Notes under the pieces: generated by a model
What the model was told of the DNA's origin: nothing
Database searches by the model: none
The model's input: the letters and a program-made list of their open reading frames with translations, nothing else
Shown: positions 9,053 to 20,365 of the stretch, one piece after another
How positions within the stretch are numbered: position 1 is the first letter of the stretch
How the letters are laid out: every line of letters begins with the position of its first letter
Translations under genes and position numbers: made by a program
Source of the DNA: Agrilactobacillus fermenti
GTDB taxonomy: Bacteria; Bacillota; Bacilli; Lactobacillales; Lactobacillaceae
DNA length: 64,000 nucleotides
NCBI RefSeq assembly: GCF_021030645.1
Contig: NZ_JACGCJ010000002.1
Span: 62,001 to 126,000 of the forward strand
Direction: 5' to 3'

Positions 9053-10576
9053 CTACTCCTTCAATAAATGATGCGTTAATAAATACTGACGTGCAACTTT
9101 AGCGCTTGATTGTTTCTTAACATTGACCTGATAATTCATCTTTTGCATATCCGTGGCACTAATTCGACCGGCTAATTTATTTAAGACATTAACGATTTCA
9201 GGATGCTGTTTTGCAAAATCTTGCCGCATAAGTGGCGCACCCTGATAAGGTGGAAATAGGTGTCGATCGTCTTTTAAAACCAATAACTGATACTGTTGTA
9301 ACTCACTGTCCGTTGAATAAGCATCCACAATATTAACACGACCCGATGCAATTGCCTCATAACGTAAAGAAGGTTCCATAGATTGAACTGGAAAATCTAA
9401 ATGGTATAACCGCTTAACACCCTTGAAACCATCATCACGATCAATAAACTCCAAGGTCAAACCACCGTGTAACTGACTTTGTACCGTTTGAAGATCACTA
9501 ATGTTTTTGAGATGATGTGCCTTTGCAAAACTAGCTTTGACAGCTAAGGCATAGGTATTTTCATAGGCCATTGGCTGCAAATAGGTTAACTGGAATTGTT
9601 GCTGCAATAACCGTCGCGCCTTTTGATAAGTTTGGGGAGCTGTAAGTCGTTGCTTGGTCTTTGGCGTTTTAACCAGTGACTCTAACACAGTCCCAGTAAA
9701 TTCGGGATAGATATCAATATCATCATTACGTAAAGCATTAAACAGAAAACTAGTCTTACCGAAATTTGATTTTAAAACAACATGTGTTTTTGGCGACTGG
9801 GCTTTGATCAAATCCGCATACATATGAATCAAAATATCCGGTTCAGATCCAAGCTTTCCAGCAATAGTGATTGTTTCTGGCTTAGGCTTTACAGCCTGAT
9901 ACAAACCAGCCCCAATCATACCAAGTATAATAAGAGCCACCGACAGAAAGGACCAGCGTGCCCGGTGATTCTTCAAGAAGAAGATCCAGCCACTGATCAA
10001 TAATGCTAGCGCTGCCGAACTAACGGCACCGATGATGATCAAAGGCATATTATTCCGGTCAATCCCCAGCAAAATGAACGAACCTAAACCACCGGCCCCA
10101 ATCAAAGCGGCCAGTGTCGCTGTTCCGATAATCAAAACTGCAGCCGTTTGGATTCCAGAAATAATAAACGGTTTTGCTAAGGGCAATTCTACTTTGAATA
10201 GCTTACGCAAACGCGACATGCCAAAAGCATCGGCTGCCTCCTCTAAAGCAGGATCAATTTCCGTCAATCCGACATATGTATTTTGAAAAATAGGTAACAG
10301 TGCGTAAACAACTAAGGCAATGATTGCAGGTACCGTCCCAATACCAACAAGCGGAATCAGTAAACCTAATAGTGCTAGAGAAGGAATAGTTTGCAAAATA
10401 CTGGTCAATTGTAGAAAAATGTTAGCCGTTTTTTTATGTGGTAAGACCACAATTGCTAAAGGCACGGCAATCAAAATAGCAATCAATAATGATAGTAATG
10501 AAATACCCAAATGTTGCCACAAGGCCTGTAGTAAATCACTTCGTCGACTAATCAAAGTACTAATAATATTATTCAT
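9053..10576 (-). CDS. Osmolyte ABC transporter permease fused to substrate-binding domain
   Basis: 507-residue fusion. Residues 1-215 form a six-segment permease with the EAA loop ([23 protein letters not shown]) that contacts the ATPase. Residues about 230-507 are a glycine betaine-binding (OpuAC/QAT) domain on the outer face, beginning [23 protein letters not shown]. The linking segment ([19 protein letters not shown]) is a further membrane helix that tethers the receptor, so no lipoprotein signal is required. Fusions of this kind are known in lactic acid bacteria. ATG at 10576 has an AGGAG site. It is the first gene of a permease/receptor - ATPase - flavoprotein unit. Confidence 0.92.
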   Translation of the reverse strand: MNNIISTLISRRSDLLQALWQHLGISLLSLLIAILIAVPLAIVVLPHKKTANIFLQLTSILQTIPSLALLGLLIPLVGIGTVPAIIALVVYALLPIFQNTYVGLTEIDPALEEAADAFGMSRLRKLFKVELPLAKPFIISGIQTAAVLIIGTATLAALIGAGGLGSFILLGIDRNNMPLIIIGAVSSAALALLISGWIFFLKNHRARWSFLSVALIILGMIGAGLYQAVKPKPETITIAGKLGSEPDILIHMYADLIKAQSPKTHVVLKSNFGKTSFLFNALRNDDIDIYPEFTGTVLESLVKTPKTKQRLTAPQTYQKARRLLQQQFQLTYLQPMAYENTYALAVKASFAKAHHLKNISDLQTVQSQLHGGLTLEFIDRDDGFKGVKRLYHLDFPVQSMEPSLRYEAIASGRVNIVDAYSTDSELQQYQLLVLKDDRHLFPPYQGAPLMRQDFAKQHPEIVNVLNKLAGRISATDMQKMNYQVNVKKQSSAKVARQYLLTHHLLKE

Positions 10577-10601
10577 AACGACTCCTATAAAAATAGCATA
10601 A

Positions 10602-10642
10602 AAAAATAAGCAACTTTATTATAATTCAAAGTTGCCTATTTT
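10602..10642 (-). terminator. Rho-independent terminator after typA
   Basis: Stem GCAACTTT/AAAGTTGC extended by flanking A-T pairs, with a T-rich run on both strands. It lies 20 bases after the typA stop and also faces the start of the downstream permease gene, so it isolates the two minus-strand units. Confidence 0.88.
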
Positions 10643-10661
10643 TCAGAAGATTTAATTTTTA

Positions 10662-12509
10662 TTAATTTTTTTGGGCAGCAATTTTACGCTTCTTAGCGGC
10701 TTTTTGACGCTCACCTGTATTCAAAATCTTTTTACGTAAACGGATACTTTCAGGTGTCACTTCGCAATATTCGTCATCATTTAAGAATTCGATAGATTCT
10801 TCCAATGATAGTGTTTTAGGCGTCCGAATTGCAGCAGCATGATCTTTACCTGAAGCACGGGTATTCGTTAAGTTTTTACCTTTTGTAACGTTTACCGAAA
10901 TATCTTGATCACGATTACTAGAACCAACGATCATACCTTCATATACTTCAGTCCCGGCATCAATAAATAATTGACCGCGATCCTCAACAGATTGCAAACT
11001 ATAAGTTGTTGCCTGACCTGCATTAATAGATACCAAAGCCCCATTATGGCGTCCTGGTGTCCAATTCTTGATTACTGGTAAGTACTTTTCAAAGGTATGG
11101 TTCATGATCCCATAACCACCCGTTTGTGAAAGAAACTCATTAGAGTAACCAATCAAACCACGTGAAGGTGCCAAGAAGTTCAAGCGTGTCTGGCCATTGC
11201 CAGTGCTTTCCATATTTTGCATTTCACCTTTACGTTGAGCCATACCATCAATCACGGAGCCAACGTATTCATCTGGTGTGTCGATTTGAACAGCTTCAAA
11301 TGGTTCGCTCAAAACACCCTCAACTTCGCGGTAAATAACTTCTGGGCGCGAAAGCTGCAATTCAAAGCCTTCACGGCGCATTTCTTCTACAAGGATTGAC
11401 AAATGTAATTCACCACGACCAGAAACAGTCCAAGCACTTGGTTGGTCTGTATCTTCAACACGTAAGGATACATCAGTTTGTAATTGACTCTTTAAACGGT
11501 CTTCCAATTTACGAGCAGTTACAAATTTACCTTCTTTACCAGCAAATGGTGAATCATTGGCCGCAAAAGTCATTTGTAACGTTGGTTCATCGATGCGTAA
11601 AATTGGTAAAGCATCTGGATGATCTACTGGTGTAACAGTTTCCCCAACGAAAATGTCTTCCATCCCAGAAACAGCGATCAAGTCACCAGCTTTAGCTTCA
11701 TCAACTTCGATTTTCTTGAGACCAAAGAAGCCAAAAATTTTCGTAACGCGGAAGTTTTTAGCAGTGCCATCTAACTTAAGTACCGAAACGTTATCGCCAA
11801 TTTTAATTTTTCCACGGAATACCCGGCCAATACCAATTCGGCCAACGTAGTCATTGTAATCTAACATCGCTACTTGGAATTGTAATGGTTCGTCACTGTT
11901 ATCAATTGGCGCTGGAATCGTATTGATAATTGTATCAAAAATAGGTTTCATTGTATGTTCTTGTGTCGCAATATCAGAATCTAAACTAGAAGTTCCGTTA
12001 ACCGCACTAGCATACACGACTGGGAATTCTAGTTGATCATCATCGGCACCAAGCTCAATAAACAATTCAAGTACTTCGTCCACAACTTCTTCAGGGCGAG
12101 CGCCTTCACGGTCGATTTTGTTAATCACGACAATCGGTGTTAAATGTTGTTCCAACGCCTTTTTTAATACAAACCGTGTTTGCGGCATCGTTCCTTCATA
12201 AGCGTCCACAACTAATAACACACCATCAACCATTTTCATGATTCGCTCAACTTCACCACCGAAGTCCGCATGTCCTGGTGTATCTAAAATATTAATTTTT
12301 TTACCTTGGTAATCTACTGCCGTATTTTTGGATAAAATCGTGATACCACGTTCTTGCTCAATTGCGTTGGAGTCCATGGCCCGATCTTGCAATTGGATAT
12401 GTTCATCCAATGTATCGGATTGTTTTAATAATTCATTGACCAATGTTGTTTTACCGTGGTCGACGTGGGCAATAATAGCGATGTTACGAATATCATCTCT
12501 GGTTTTCAA
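10662..12509 (-). CDS. typA: Translational GTPase TypA/BipA
   Basis: 615-residue ribosome-associated GTPase linked to 50S assembly and stress or cold growth. N-terminal G domain: P-loop AHVDHGKTT (near residue 15), switch [26 protein letters not shown] specificity motif; then EF-Tu-like domain II, EF-G-like domains and the BipA-specific C-terminal domain ending in a lysine-rich tail. The start codon is TTG: the conserved N-terminus [19 protein letters not shown] is read from TTG at 12509 behind AAAGGAAG, and no in-frame ATG or GTG is available nearby. Monocistronic, with its own terminator downstream. Confidence 0.96.
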   Translation of the reverse strand: MKTRDDIRNIAIIAHVDHGKTTLVNELLKQSDTLDEHIQLQDRAMDSNAIEQERGITILSKNTAVDYQGKKINILDTPGHADFGGEVERIMKMVDGVLLVVDAYEGTMPQTRFVLKKALEQHLTPIVVINKIDREGARPEEVVDEVLELFIELGADDDQLEFPVVYASAVNGTSSLDSDIATQEHTMKPIFDTIINTIPAPIDNSDEPLQFQVAMLDYNDYVGRIGIGRVFRGKIKIGDNVSVLKLDGTAKNFRVTKIFGFFGLKKIEVDEAKAGDLIAVSGMEDIFVGETVTPVDHPDALPILRIDEPTLQMTFAANDSPFAGKEGKFVTARKLEDRLKSQLQTDVSLRVEDTDQPSAWTVSGRGELHLSILVEEMRREGFELQLSRPEVIYREVEGVLSEPFEAVQIDTPDEYVGSVIDGMAQRKGEMQNMESTGNGQTRLNFLAPSRGLIGYSNEFLSQTGGYGIMNHTFEKYLPVIKNWTPGRHNGALVSINAGQATTYSLQSVEDRGQLFIDAGTEVYEGMIVGSSNRDQDISVNVTKGKNLTNTRASGKDHAAAIRTPKTLSLEESIEFLNDDEYCEVTPESIRLRKKILNTGERQKAAKKRKIAAQKN

Positions 12510-12587
12510 ATGCGCAAACTTCCTTTCATTTCTTAGCCGAATTTCTTAGAAAAATTCTAACGAAACGGGCTAAACGCGCTTAATCTT

Positions 12588-12614
12588 ATAAAAAAGCTGT
12601 GACGCAGGTCACAG
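12588..12614 (-). terminator. Rho-independent terminator after the IMPase-family gene
   Basis: Perfect 7-bp stem CTGTGAC/GTCACAG with a 4-base loop followed by six T on the minus strand, beginning one base after the stop codon at 12615. Confidence 0.92.
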
Positions 12615-13397
12615 TTAAGAATGCTCTCTTGTTATCGTCATAATCTGCTGATGCGTCCGTTCCGTTGCAATTAGCACAATTTCAGATGATAGCATATTTA
12701 AGGGGTCCCCGTCAATATTTGTAACTTTTAAACCTAAAGTTTCTGCCATAATTTTACCAGCTGCAAAATCCCAAGTCATCAAATGGGAAATGTAGCCGTT
12801 CTCGATGCCTTGAATGACCTTGGTAAATTCTACTCCTGCACTGCCAATGATTCGTGCACCAGAGCTTTGGGCCACAAAGTCAGCGACATGATACTTATTT
12901 TGCCGCAGTAACGGACCAGAAACGCCTAACAATCCGGCTGCCAAATCAATATTCTTTGGTGGTTTTATCTGGATATCATTGCAATAAACCCCAAATTCAG
13001 GGCCACCCCAAAATATCTTTTGCCGGACGACATCTAAGATGACACCAACGATGCCCTTGCCATCTAGATAAGCACCGATCATAATCGCAAAGTTCTCTTT
13101 TTCTTTAACAAAATTCATTGTCCCATCAATTGGATCAACGAAAAAGACCAATCCTGAGAGATCTGCAACCTTATCTCCAAAACCCTCTTCACCAATAATT
13201 TTAGCTTCAGGAAAAGCCTGCCGGATTTCTTGTACCAACAGTTTCTCCGTTGCTTTATCCATATTTGTTACTAAATCATTCCGATTAGATTTTGTAGCAA
13301 CCTGTAAATCATCATACAAGTGTTGGCGCAGATGCTGGCCAGCAGCTTGAATCCATATTTTAAGCTTAGTGGCGATTTGCCATGAATTGACTGTCAC
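12615..13397 (-). CDS. Inositol monophosphatase family protein
   Basis: 260-residue Mg2+-dependent phosphomonoesterase of the FIG/IMPase superfamily. The metal-binding signatures are intact: GEEG at residues 69-72, DPIDGT at 88-93 and WDFAAG at 209-214. Candidate substrates in such proteins include inositol phosphates, PAP or sugar phosphates; none can be chosen here. The start is GTG at 13397, about 11 bases after a GGAGG that overlaps the UPF0223 stop codon. An alternative start is not evident. Gene order UPF0223 - IMPase - (terminator) - typA resembles the yktA-yktC-ylaG neighbourhood of Bacillus. Confidence 0.9.
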   Translation of the reverse strand: MTVNSWQIATKLKIWIQAAGQHLRQHLYDDLQVATKSNRNDLVTNMDKATEKLLVQEIRQAFPEAKIIGEEGFGDKVADLSGLVFFVDPIDGTMNFVKEKENFAIMIGAYLDGKGIVGVILDVVRQKIFWGGPEFGVYCNDIQIKPPKNIDLAAGLLGVSGPLLRQNKYHVADFVAQSSGARIIGSAGVEFTKVIQGIENGYISHLMTWDFAAGKIMAETLGLKVTNIDGDPLNMLSSEIVLIATERTHQQIMTITREHS

Positions 13398-13413
13398 TTA
13401 TTATTTGACCTCC

Positions 13414-13701
13414 CTATGTCGGATCCACCATTTTGAGTCTGCCCTTTTGTTGTGATTGAGCTTGCTTAACAGTCCGATAGATAGAATAACCCGATGCCTT
13501 TTCAAAAGCACGATCAATTTGTTTCTCTTGCATCTTAGAGCGAACAACCTGTTTAAAAACTTGATAAGTCGCTAATAAATTGGCAACATCAACCCCGTGC
13601 TCGTAGGCTGCTTCAACCTCATTATAAAAATTCACGACAGCGACAAGTTCAGATGTTGTCCACTGATCATCAATAGGATAACAATAACCTTCCGTACCCG
13701 T
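13414..13701 (-). CDS. UPF0223 family protein (YktA-like), apparent ACG start
   Basis: About 95 residues with the family hallmarks YPIDDQWTTSELVAVVNFYNEVE and a C-terminal KASGYSIYRTVKQA. Function unknown. The start is odd. The conserved N-terminus lies just before YCYPIDDQW, an AAAGGGG site sits upstream, and the in-frame codon 9 bases after it is ACG; no ATG, GTG or TTG is available between the promoter-like TATAAT and the conserved domain. The long open stretch up to 13896 runs through the preceding terminator and is not coding. Either a non-canonical ACG start is used, the start codon is mutated, or there is a base error (ATG to ACG). It is followed closely by the IMPase-family gene. Confidence 0.72.
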   Translation of the reverse strand, partial: TGTEGYCYPIDDQWTTSELVAVVNFYNEVEAAYEHGVDVANLLATYQVFKQVVRSKMQEKQIDRAFEKASGYSIYRTVKQAQSQQKGRLKMVDPT

Positions 13702-13752
13702 AAAAAACGACCCCTTTACACTTATTAACCGAACGATGATTCTATGTTGAAC

Positions 13753-13758
13753 ATTATA
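13753..13758 (-). promoter_or_regulatory. Likely -10 box for UPF0223-IMPase unit
   Basis: A perfect TATAAT on the minus strand lies about 52 bases before the inferred UPF0223 start and just after the pdh terminator. The -35 region is weak (TACATG-like at 17 bases). Confidence 0.5.
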
Positions 13759-13798
13759 CCGCAAATTGCTGACAACATGTAGTATTTGCCAAATACGC

Positions 13799-13840
13799 AA
13801 AAAAATAAGCCGTGTCAGCTCAAACCGACACGTACTTATT
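13799..13840 (-). terminator. Rho-independent terminator of the pdh operon
   Basis: Stem of about 14 bp (AATAAG..GTGTC paired with GACAC..CTTATT, with small mismatches) followed by seven T on the minus strand, 16 bases after the lpd stop. Confidence 0.9.
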
Positions 13841-13855
13841 TTGAAAGATATCAGC

Positions 13856-15262
13856 TTAAATGTTTGTTGGCATACCCTCAGCAACATCGGCAGCATCCAT
13901 AATTGCTTCGCCTAAAGTTGGATGTGGGTGAATCGTCAAAGCAAGATCTTCAACATTCATACCAGCCTCGACTGCAACAGTTAATTCAGAAATCAAATCA
14001 CTTGCGCCAGCACCAGCTACCTGGGCTCCAAGCAAAGTGCCTTCTTTTTTATCAGAAATTAATTTGACAAAGCCATCTGTTTCATCTAATGAAATTGCCC
14101 GACCATTAGCTGCAAATGGAAACTTAGAAGACTTGGCATCATAGCCCTTATCTTTAGCCTCGCTCAAACTTAGCCCTGTCGTAGCGAGTTCAGGGTCAGC
14201 ATAACAAACTGCTGGCATTGCTCGATAATCAACAGCTGATTTCTTGCCTGAAATTGCTTCAGCGGCAATCTTGCCTTCATAAGAAGCTTTGTGAGCTAAA
14301 GCCGCACCAGCAACAACATCACCAATTGCATAAATATTCGAAACGTTAGTCCGACCTTGATTGTCAACTTCAATCAAGCCTCGATCAGTCGTTTTTACGC
14401 CAGCTTGTTCTAAGCCCATATCATTGGTATTTGGTCGCCGACCAACTGTGACCATGACATAATCCGCCTTGATAGTTTGCGATTTGCCATCAACTTCATA
14501 AGTGACAGTCACATCTTTATCTGTTTGTTTAGCTTCTTTAGCCATTGCATTGGTAATAACATCTGTGCCCTTCTTCTTGAAATTATTCAAGACAAGTGAA
14601 ACCATGTCTTTATCAAAGTTAGGCAAAATTGATGGTGTACCTTCCAGAATCGTAACATGCGACCCTAAATTTGTGTAAGCCCCAGCTAATTCTGAGCCGA
14701 TATAACCACCACCGATAACGACAAGCTCTTTAGGAATTTCTGGCAAGTTTAAGCCGCCAGTAGAATCAACGACCCGACCTTCAAATTTGAAACCAGGGAT
14801 CTCAATTGGCCGGCTGCCAGTAGCAATAATCAAGTGCTTAAAAGTATAAGTCTGGGCACTGTCTTTTTGAATGACACGCAGACTATTACTATCTTTCAAG
14901 AAGGCTTCACCCATGATCAAATCAATCTTGTGCTTCTTGAACAGCATGCCAACACCACCGGTTAAACGTTCAACAACTTTGTGTTGTTTCCAGTCTTGCG
15001 TTGCTTGCCAGTCGATTGATGGTTGCTGTGTTTTAATACCAAAAGTTGACGCATCGGCAGCTTCTTGTAACCGATGGCCAGCATTGATCAGTGCCTTAGA
15101 AGGAATACACCCGACATTTAAACAAACACCACCAACAAATTCACGTTCAATAACGGTTACTTTTTGTCCCAATTCAGCTGCGTGAATTGCGGCAACGTAC
15201 CCACCAGGGCCAGAGCCAATCACTACTGTATCTAAATCAATTGCAAAGTCACCAACTACCAT
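13856..15262 (-). CDS. lpdA: Dihydrolipoamide dehydrogenase (E3 of pyruvate dehydrogenase)
   Basis: 468-residue FAD enzyme that reoxidises the E2 lipoyl groups with NAD+. FAD motif [10 protein letters not shown], redox disulfide [13 protein letters not shown] (Cys47, Cys52), NAD motif [17 protein letters not shown], second FAD motif YAIGDVVAG and the C-terminal active-site stretch [10 protein letters not shown] (His base) are all present, in contrast to the divergent flavoprotein at 6.7 kb. Last gene of pdhA-pdhB-pdhC-lpd, 7 bases after pdhC, with the operon terminator behind it. Confidence 0.97.
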   Translation of the reverse strand: MVVGDFAIDLDTVVIGSGPGGYVAAIHAAELGQKVTVIEREFVGGVCLNVGCIPSKALINAGHRLQEAADASTFGIKTQQPSIDWQATQDWKQHKVVERLTGGVGMLFKKHKIDLIMGEAFLKDSNSLRVIQKDSAQTYTFKHLIIATGSRPIEIPGFKFEGRVVDSTGGLNLPEIPKELVVIGGGYIGSELAGAYTNLGSHVTILEGTPSILPNFDKDMVSLVLNNFKKKGTDVITNAMAKEAKQTDKDVTVTYEVDGKSQTIKADYVMVTVGRRPNTNDMGLEQAGVKTTDRGLIEVDNQGRTNVSNIYAIGDVVAGAALAHKASYEGKIAAEAISGKKSAVDYRAMPAVCYADPELATTGLSLSEAKDKGYDAKSSKFPFAANGRAISLDETDGFVKLISDKKEGTLLGAQVAGAGASDLISELTVAVEAGMNVEDLALTIHPHPTLGEAIMDAADVAEGMPTNI

Positions 15263-15269
15263 CTGTCTG

Positions 15270-16919
15270 TCATCCTTCCATCAATAATAATTCTGGATCT
15301 GCGAGTAATTGTTTTAATCGATTCATTGCTTCTTGAGCATATGCCCCATCAATCAAACGGTGATCAAATGACAAAGATAGTTTCATCATTGATCCGACAG
15401 CTACTTGACCATCATCAGTAACGTAAGGTTCTTTGGCGATACGGCCAAATCCTAGAATAGCAACTTCTGGGTAATTAATGACTGGGGTAAACCAACCGCC
15501 ACCAATCGAACCGATATTACTGATCGTAATCGTACCACCACGCATTTGATCTGGTTTCAGCTTGTTATCTTGTGCCAATTGGGCATTCTCAGAGATTTCT
15601 TTAGCGATTTCAAAGATACTCTTCTTATCTGCATCTTTAATATTTGGAACATATAACCCGTGTGGGGTATTTGTAGCGATTCCAATATTAAAGTAATGCT
15701 TGTGCACGATTTCTTGGGCAGCATCATCAATTGACGCATTCAAATCTGGATATTCTTTAACCATGACGACCAAAGCTTTAACCACATAAGCTAAGAACGT
15801 TAACTTGATACCACGGTCAGCTGCTACAGTCTTATATTTCTTACGATGTGTCATCAATTTGGAAACTTCCACATCATCAAACAAGGTAACATGTGGTGCG
15901 GTATGTTTGCTTGTGGTCATTGCTTTAGCAATTGCTTTACGTGTAGGCGACATCTTTTCACGCTCTTCACGATCTGGTTCCGTTGAAGTATATGCTTTTG
16001 GCTTCTCTGGAGCCGGTGCAGCTGCAGTAGTTGTTTGTTTAGCTGCTGGTGCTGGCTGAGCAGATGCCGTAGTGGCACCACCCGCAATAAAGTTATCAAT
16101 ATCTTGTTTTGTAATACGACCATGAGAACCTGTTGCTGGAACTTGAGAAATATCTACATCTTTCTCACGCGCATACTGACGAACAGATGGCATTGCCAGA
16201 ATTTCACGATTTGGATCACTAATTGGCACCACATTATTAGCAGCACTGGCAGAATCAACAGCTGCCGGTCCACTAGCTGCATTAACAGCAGCAGGACCAC
16301 TGGCGGCATTTTGGGTAGCCGGTGCAGTTGACGCTTCAGGCGCAGCATCATTATGACCTGGTGCATCAATTTCAACTAACACTTGGCCAACTTCAACCGT
16401 ATCGCCTTCATTTGCCACAATATTTTTAACTGTTCCTGTGACCGGTGATGGAATTTCTTCAACGGATTTATCGTTTTGAACTTCTAATAATGTGTCATCT
16501 TCATTAATGGTATCCCCAGGCTTAACCATCCACTTGACGATCTCACCTTCAACGATGCCTTCACCTAGTTCAGGTAATTTAAATTGATAAACGCCGCCAC
16601 CATTTGCAGTATCAGCTTTTGTCGATTCTGCTGGTGCTTCTGCAGCTGGTGTAGCACTTGGTGCATCGTTACCGGCTGCACCAGGCGCATCAATCTCAAC
16701 TAATGGTTGACCAACTTCGACGGTATCACCTTCATTTGCGATTAACTTCACAACTTTACCAGTGACTGGAGATGGTATCTCCTCCACAGATTTATCATTT
16801 TGAACTTCTAATAATGTATCATCTTCATTAATAGTATCCCCAGGCTTGACCATCCATTTGACGATCTCACCTTCAACAATACCTTCACCTAGTTCGGGTA
16901 ATTTAAATTGATATGCCAT
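15270..16919 (-). CDS. pdhC: Pyruvate dehydrogenase E2, dihydrolipoamide acetyltransferase
   Basis: 549-residue core of the complex; transfers acetyl from lipoyl groups to CoA. Two lipoyl domains occupy residues 3-80 and 111-187, with lipoylated lysines in VQNDKSVEE at Lys43 and Lys151. An Ala/Pro-rich flexible linker containing the repeat AASGPAAV follows. The E1/E3-binding domain is near residues 240-280 ([18 protein letters not shown]). The catalytic domain ends with [10 protein letters not shown], where His and Asp are the active-site residues. The two lipoyl domains are almost identical at protein level and very similar at DNA level. ATG behind an AGGAA-type site, 23 bases after pdhB. 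Confidence 0.97.
   Translation of the reverse strand: MAYQFKLPELGEGIVEGEIVKWMVKPGDTINEDDTLLEVQNDKSVEEIPSPVTGKVVKLIANEGDTVEVGQPLVEIDAPGAAGNDAPSATPAAEAPAESTKADTANGGGVYQFKLPELGEGIVEGEIVKWMVKPGDTINEDDTLLEVQNDKSVEEIPSPVTGTVKNIVANEGDTVEVGQVLVEIDAPGHNDAAPEASTAPATQNAASGPAAVNAASGPAAVDSASAANNVVPISDPNREILAMPSVRQYAREKDVDISQVPATGSHGRITKQDIDNFIAGGATTASAQPAPAAKQTTTAAAPAPEKPKAYTSTEPDREEREKMSPTRKAIAKAMTTSKHTAPHVTLFDDVEVSKLMTHRKKYKTVAADRGIKLTFLAYVVKALVVMVKEYPDLNASIDDAAQEIVHKHYFNIGIATNTPHGLYVPNIKDADKKSIFEIAKEISENAQLAQDNKLKPDQMRGGTITISNIGSIGGGWFTPVINYPEVAILGFGRIAKEPYVTDDGQVAVGSMMKLSLSFDHRLIDGAYAQEAMNRLKQLLADPELLLMEG
16356..16913 (-). repeat. Tandem duplicated lipoyl-domain coding repeat in pdhC
   Basis: Two copies of about 234 bp, 16680-16913 and 16356-16589, encode the two lipoyl domains. 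The first 48 residues after the start of each copy are identical, with only scattered third-position changes at DNA level; divergence begins after the PVTG motif. It is a within-gene duplication, possibly kept similar by recombination. Confidence 0.85.
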
Positions 16920-16942
16920 GATATTCTTCCTTTCTGCTGCGA

Positions 16943-17920
16943 TTAGTAGCTCATGATTTCTTTAACTTCTGCTTCGATATCACTTGCATTTGGTAACCAA
17001 TCGTTTTCGGCTTGTCCAAATGGAAATGGTGTATCTGGTGCAGCCACAAAGCCGATTGGCGCCTCTAGAGAAAGGATAGCACGTTGCGAAACTTCTGAAA
17101 CAACATTATTACCAACACCACCTTGACGCTGCGCCTCTTGAACAACAACCAAACGACCGGTCTTTTTAACAGAAGTAAGAATCGTATCAAGGTCTAAAGG
17201 TGAAATTGTACGTAAATCGATCACTTCAGCGTCAATATTTTCTTTGGCTAAATCGTCAGCAGCCTTTAAACTTTCACGAACCATGGCACCGTAAGTCACA
17301 ATTGTGATATCTTTACCCTCACGACTAACGTTAGCCTTATCTAAAGGCAAATCATAAGCTTCATCAGGAACTTCTTCACGGAAAGAACGATATAACTTCA
17401 TATGTTCCAAGAAAAGAACAGGATCATTTGATTTGATGGAAGCAAGTAATAAACCTTTGGCATCATACGGATTACTTGGAACAACAACACGAATACCAGG
17501 AAATTGAGCAATCAAACCTTCGAAGTTATCCGAGTGCATTTCGGGTGTATGCACACCACCACCAAATGGTGCTCTGATTGTGATTGGCATTTGGCGCGTA
17601 CCATCCATTTTATACCGCATTCGCGACATTTGACCGCCAATAGAATCCATCGTTTCAAAAACGAAACCAAAAAATTGAATTTCAGGAACAGGTCGATAAC
17701 CCTCCAGTGCCAAACCAATTGACAAACCACCAATACCAGATTCAGCTAATGGTGTATCAAATACTTTATCCTCACCATATTTAGCTTGTAAGCCTTCAGT
17801 AGCACGGAAAACGCCACCGTTTTTACCAACGTCTTCACCGAAGATCAGTACTTTGTCGTCCTGTTCAATGGCTTGTCCTAATGCATCGGTAATTGCTTGA
17901 ATCATTGTTTTCTTTGCCAT
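16943..17920 (-). CDS. pdhB: Pyruvate dehydrogenase E1 beta subunit
   Basis: 325-residue partner of E1 alpha; completes the thiamine diphosphate site and decarboxylates pyruvate. Conserved stretches include [22 protein letters not shown], the glutamate-containing [31 protein letters not shown] and the C-terminal [13 protein letters not shown]. The frame is open 22 codons upstream into pdhA, but the ATG at 17920 ([15 protein letters not shown]) matches the family start and lies 1 base past the pdhA stop behind GGAG, indicating coupling. Confidence 0.97.
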   Translation of the reverse strand: MAKKTMIQAITDALGQAIEQDDKVLIFGEDVGKNGGVFRATEGLQAKYGEDKVFDTPLAESGIGGLSIGLALEGYRPVPEIQFFGFVFETMDSIGGQMSRMRYKMDGTRQMPITIRAPFGGGVHTPEMHSDNFEGLIAQFPGIRVVVPSNPYDAKGLLLASIKSNDPVLFLEHMKLYRSFREEVPDEAYDLPLDKANVSREGKDITIVTYGAMVRESLKAADDLAKENIDAEVIDLRTISPLDLDTILTSVKKTGRLVVVQEAQRQGGVGNNVVSEVSQRAILSLEAPIGFVAAPDTPFPFGQAENDWLPNASDIEAEVKEIMSY

Positions 17921-17921
17921 A

Positions 17922-19043
<1,122 letters not shown>

Positions 19044-19130
19044 TCAGTCCCCTTCGTTATTATCTGTAGCAATACAAATTAAAAAACTGTATTACTATAA
19101 ACCTCTTCTTGTTCAAATTTAGCATTATGC

Positions 19131-19150
19131 AAACGCTTTTGCAAGCGTTT
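19131..19150. promoter_or_regulatory. Inverted repeat / cre-like operator upstream of pdhA
   Basis: Perfect dyad AAACGCTT-TTGC-AAGCGTTT. On the plus strand it contains TGCAAGCGTTTTAT, which matches the catabolite-responsive element consensus at 12 of 14 positions by my reading, and a second overlapping, weaker match. It lies 94 bases before the pdhA start, near plausible -35/-10 elements (TTGAAC, TATAGT), so CcpA or another dimeric regulator could act here. The rest of the 19038-19364 gap shows no gene. Confidence 0.5.
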
Positions 19151-19364
19151 TATATATTTTTATAGCAAATTAGCCGTATTAAATTAGTGAAATAATTAAC
19201 TTGATGTTAACACCAAGCAATCTGTTATATATTCCAGTTTGTATTTTACCAAACTGTATCTAAATCAGCCATGTAATTTTTACAAAACGACACCAAATTA
19301 CCAAATTCGAAACATTTAACAGCCTTGATCCTTTATTACCCAATTTTCAATATTTTTGAGCAAC

Positions 19365-19404
19365 AAAAAATGACCAGAAACAAAACACATGTTTTGCCCT
19401 AGTC
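19365..19404 (-). terminator. Rho-independent terminator after the ATPase-like gene
   Basis: Long imperfect stem (TGAC.AG..CAAAAC paired with GTTTTG..CT.GTCA) followed by six T on the minus strand, about 50 bases past the stop codon. It shows that the riboswitch-controlled unit ends here and that no further ATPase exons follow. Confidence 0.85.
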
Positions 19405-19452
19405 ATACGAATTTCAGTTTATTTCATACGATATTTAATTGATGTTTCTATT

Positions 19453-20316
19453 CTACGCCGCTCGTAGAAAAGCATTTGAAAAATGTGCCCTAGTTGACTG
19501 CGACGGTCGTTCAGCTTCCAAGCTACGTCTTGAGGATTGTAACGACTCATCCAAAAACTCCGGTATAATATTACTTTCAAGCTCTTTCAAAGCAACATTA
19601 GTAAAGGCGTCAGAACGCACATCACTGTCTGTTGATGCTGAAATTGTTTGTTGCTTCGATTTTGTGAAAGCTTCAACTATCTTCTTAATTGCCAATACAA
19701 GACTTGAACTATTTTTTGCAGTTGATCCATTATTAAATAAATCAGCGCCCGTTTGTAATACCACAGCAAGGCCATCACCAGCAATGATTTTTGAACCAAA
19801 TTGCCCAGCGTGATCAGCCGTCAAAGTGCTGTCCTGAAAGAAACGAACATTTGCTGGCACATCATCGCCAGCTGTTAATACAATTATGTCGCCTGGGACC
19901 AGTTCAGTTGCTGGTAGACGCCGGCCTAAGCCTTCCCGAATAACCAAAACATCGGCTGTTAAAATACGATTGATTCGATCAACTGTCCGGTTAAACATAA
20001 CGGTTCTACTCATATAAAGAATCATACCTAGAACATAACCCATTACAAAAATATTAACAAAGCCAACTGCCGCAGCTAAAAAACCAATAACTAAAAATAG
20101 TGGATTCTTTAAATAATTTAATAATTCATTCGTAAGTGAAACCCGCCGTAAACTTCTGCAAACATTCCGTCCGTTGCGCACCATAATGTGTTGAATTTCA
20201 GAAATGCTCAAACCACTTGCTCTTACTGAAGTATCCATCTTGGTATTAGCGCGGATATCAGTAACTGGAAGTGCTCCGTTCCACAGACGTTGTTTCAAAA
20301 AAGTTTTTTTGAACAT
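19453..20316 (-). CDS. Truncated Mg2+ P-type ATPase-like membrane protein (no catalytic domains)
   Basis: 287 residues. Residues about 40-160 resemble the N-terminus of P3B (MgtA-like) ATPases: an ELLNYLKNPLFLV entry, a TM1-TM2 hairpin (FLVIGFLAAAVGFVNIFVMG, YVLGMILYMSR), then actuator-domain signatures VLVIREGLGRRLPATELVPGDIIVL and GDDVPANVRF. At the site of the dephosphorylation loop there is no TGES, and there is no DKTGT phosphorylation site or nucleotide-binding domain. After about residue 185 the sequence is a Ser/Lys-rich tail without recognisable similarity. ATG at 20316 follows AGGAGG. A terminator downstream and an M-box riboswitch upstream show an independent transcription unit. 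It could be a regulator or accessory of a full Mg2+ ATPase elsewhere, or a decayed gene kept under its riboswitch. Confidence 0.7.
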   Translation of the reverse strand: MFKKTFLKQRLWNGALPVTDIRANTKMDTSVRASGLSISEIQHIMVRNGRNVCRSLRRVSLTNELLNYLKNPLFLVIGFLAAAVGFVNIFVMGYVLGMILYMSRTVMFNRTVDRINRILTADVLVIREGLGRRLPATELVPGDIIVLTAGDDVPANVRFFQDSTLTADHAGQFGSKIIAGDGLAVVLQTGADLFNNGSTAKNSSSLVLAIKKIVEAFTKSKQQTISASTDSDVRSDAFTNVALKELESNIIPEFLDESLQSSRRSLEAERPSQSTRAHFSNAFLRAA

Positions 20317-20365
20317 ACTTTCTGCCTCCTGTTTATAAGGCAAAAGAAGTTGTGTTCAACCACAT

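Noticed and set aside
13702-13896. Upstream extension of the UPF0223 frame to an ATG at 13896
   Set aside because: The extension runs through the pdh terminator and a TATAAT and is basic, hydrophobic and unlike the family; the conserved domain starts near 13700.
15917-16375. Several overlapping ORFs within pdhC
   Set aside because: They mirror the Ala/Pro-rich linker and have no start signals.
19050-19452. Search for the missing P and N domains of the ATPase-like gene downstream
   Set aside because: No DKTGT or related motif in any frame, and a terminator closes the unit; so no simple frameshifted continuation.
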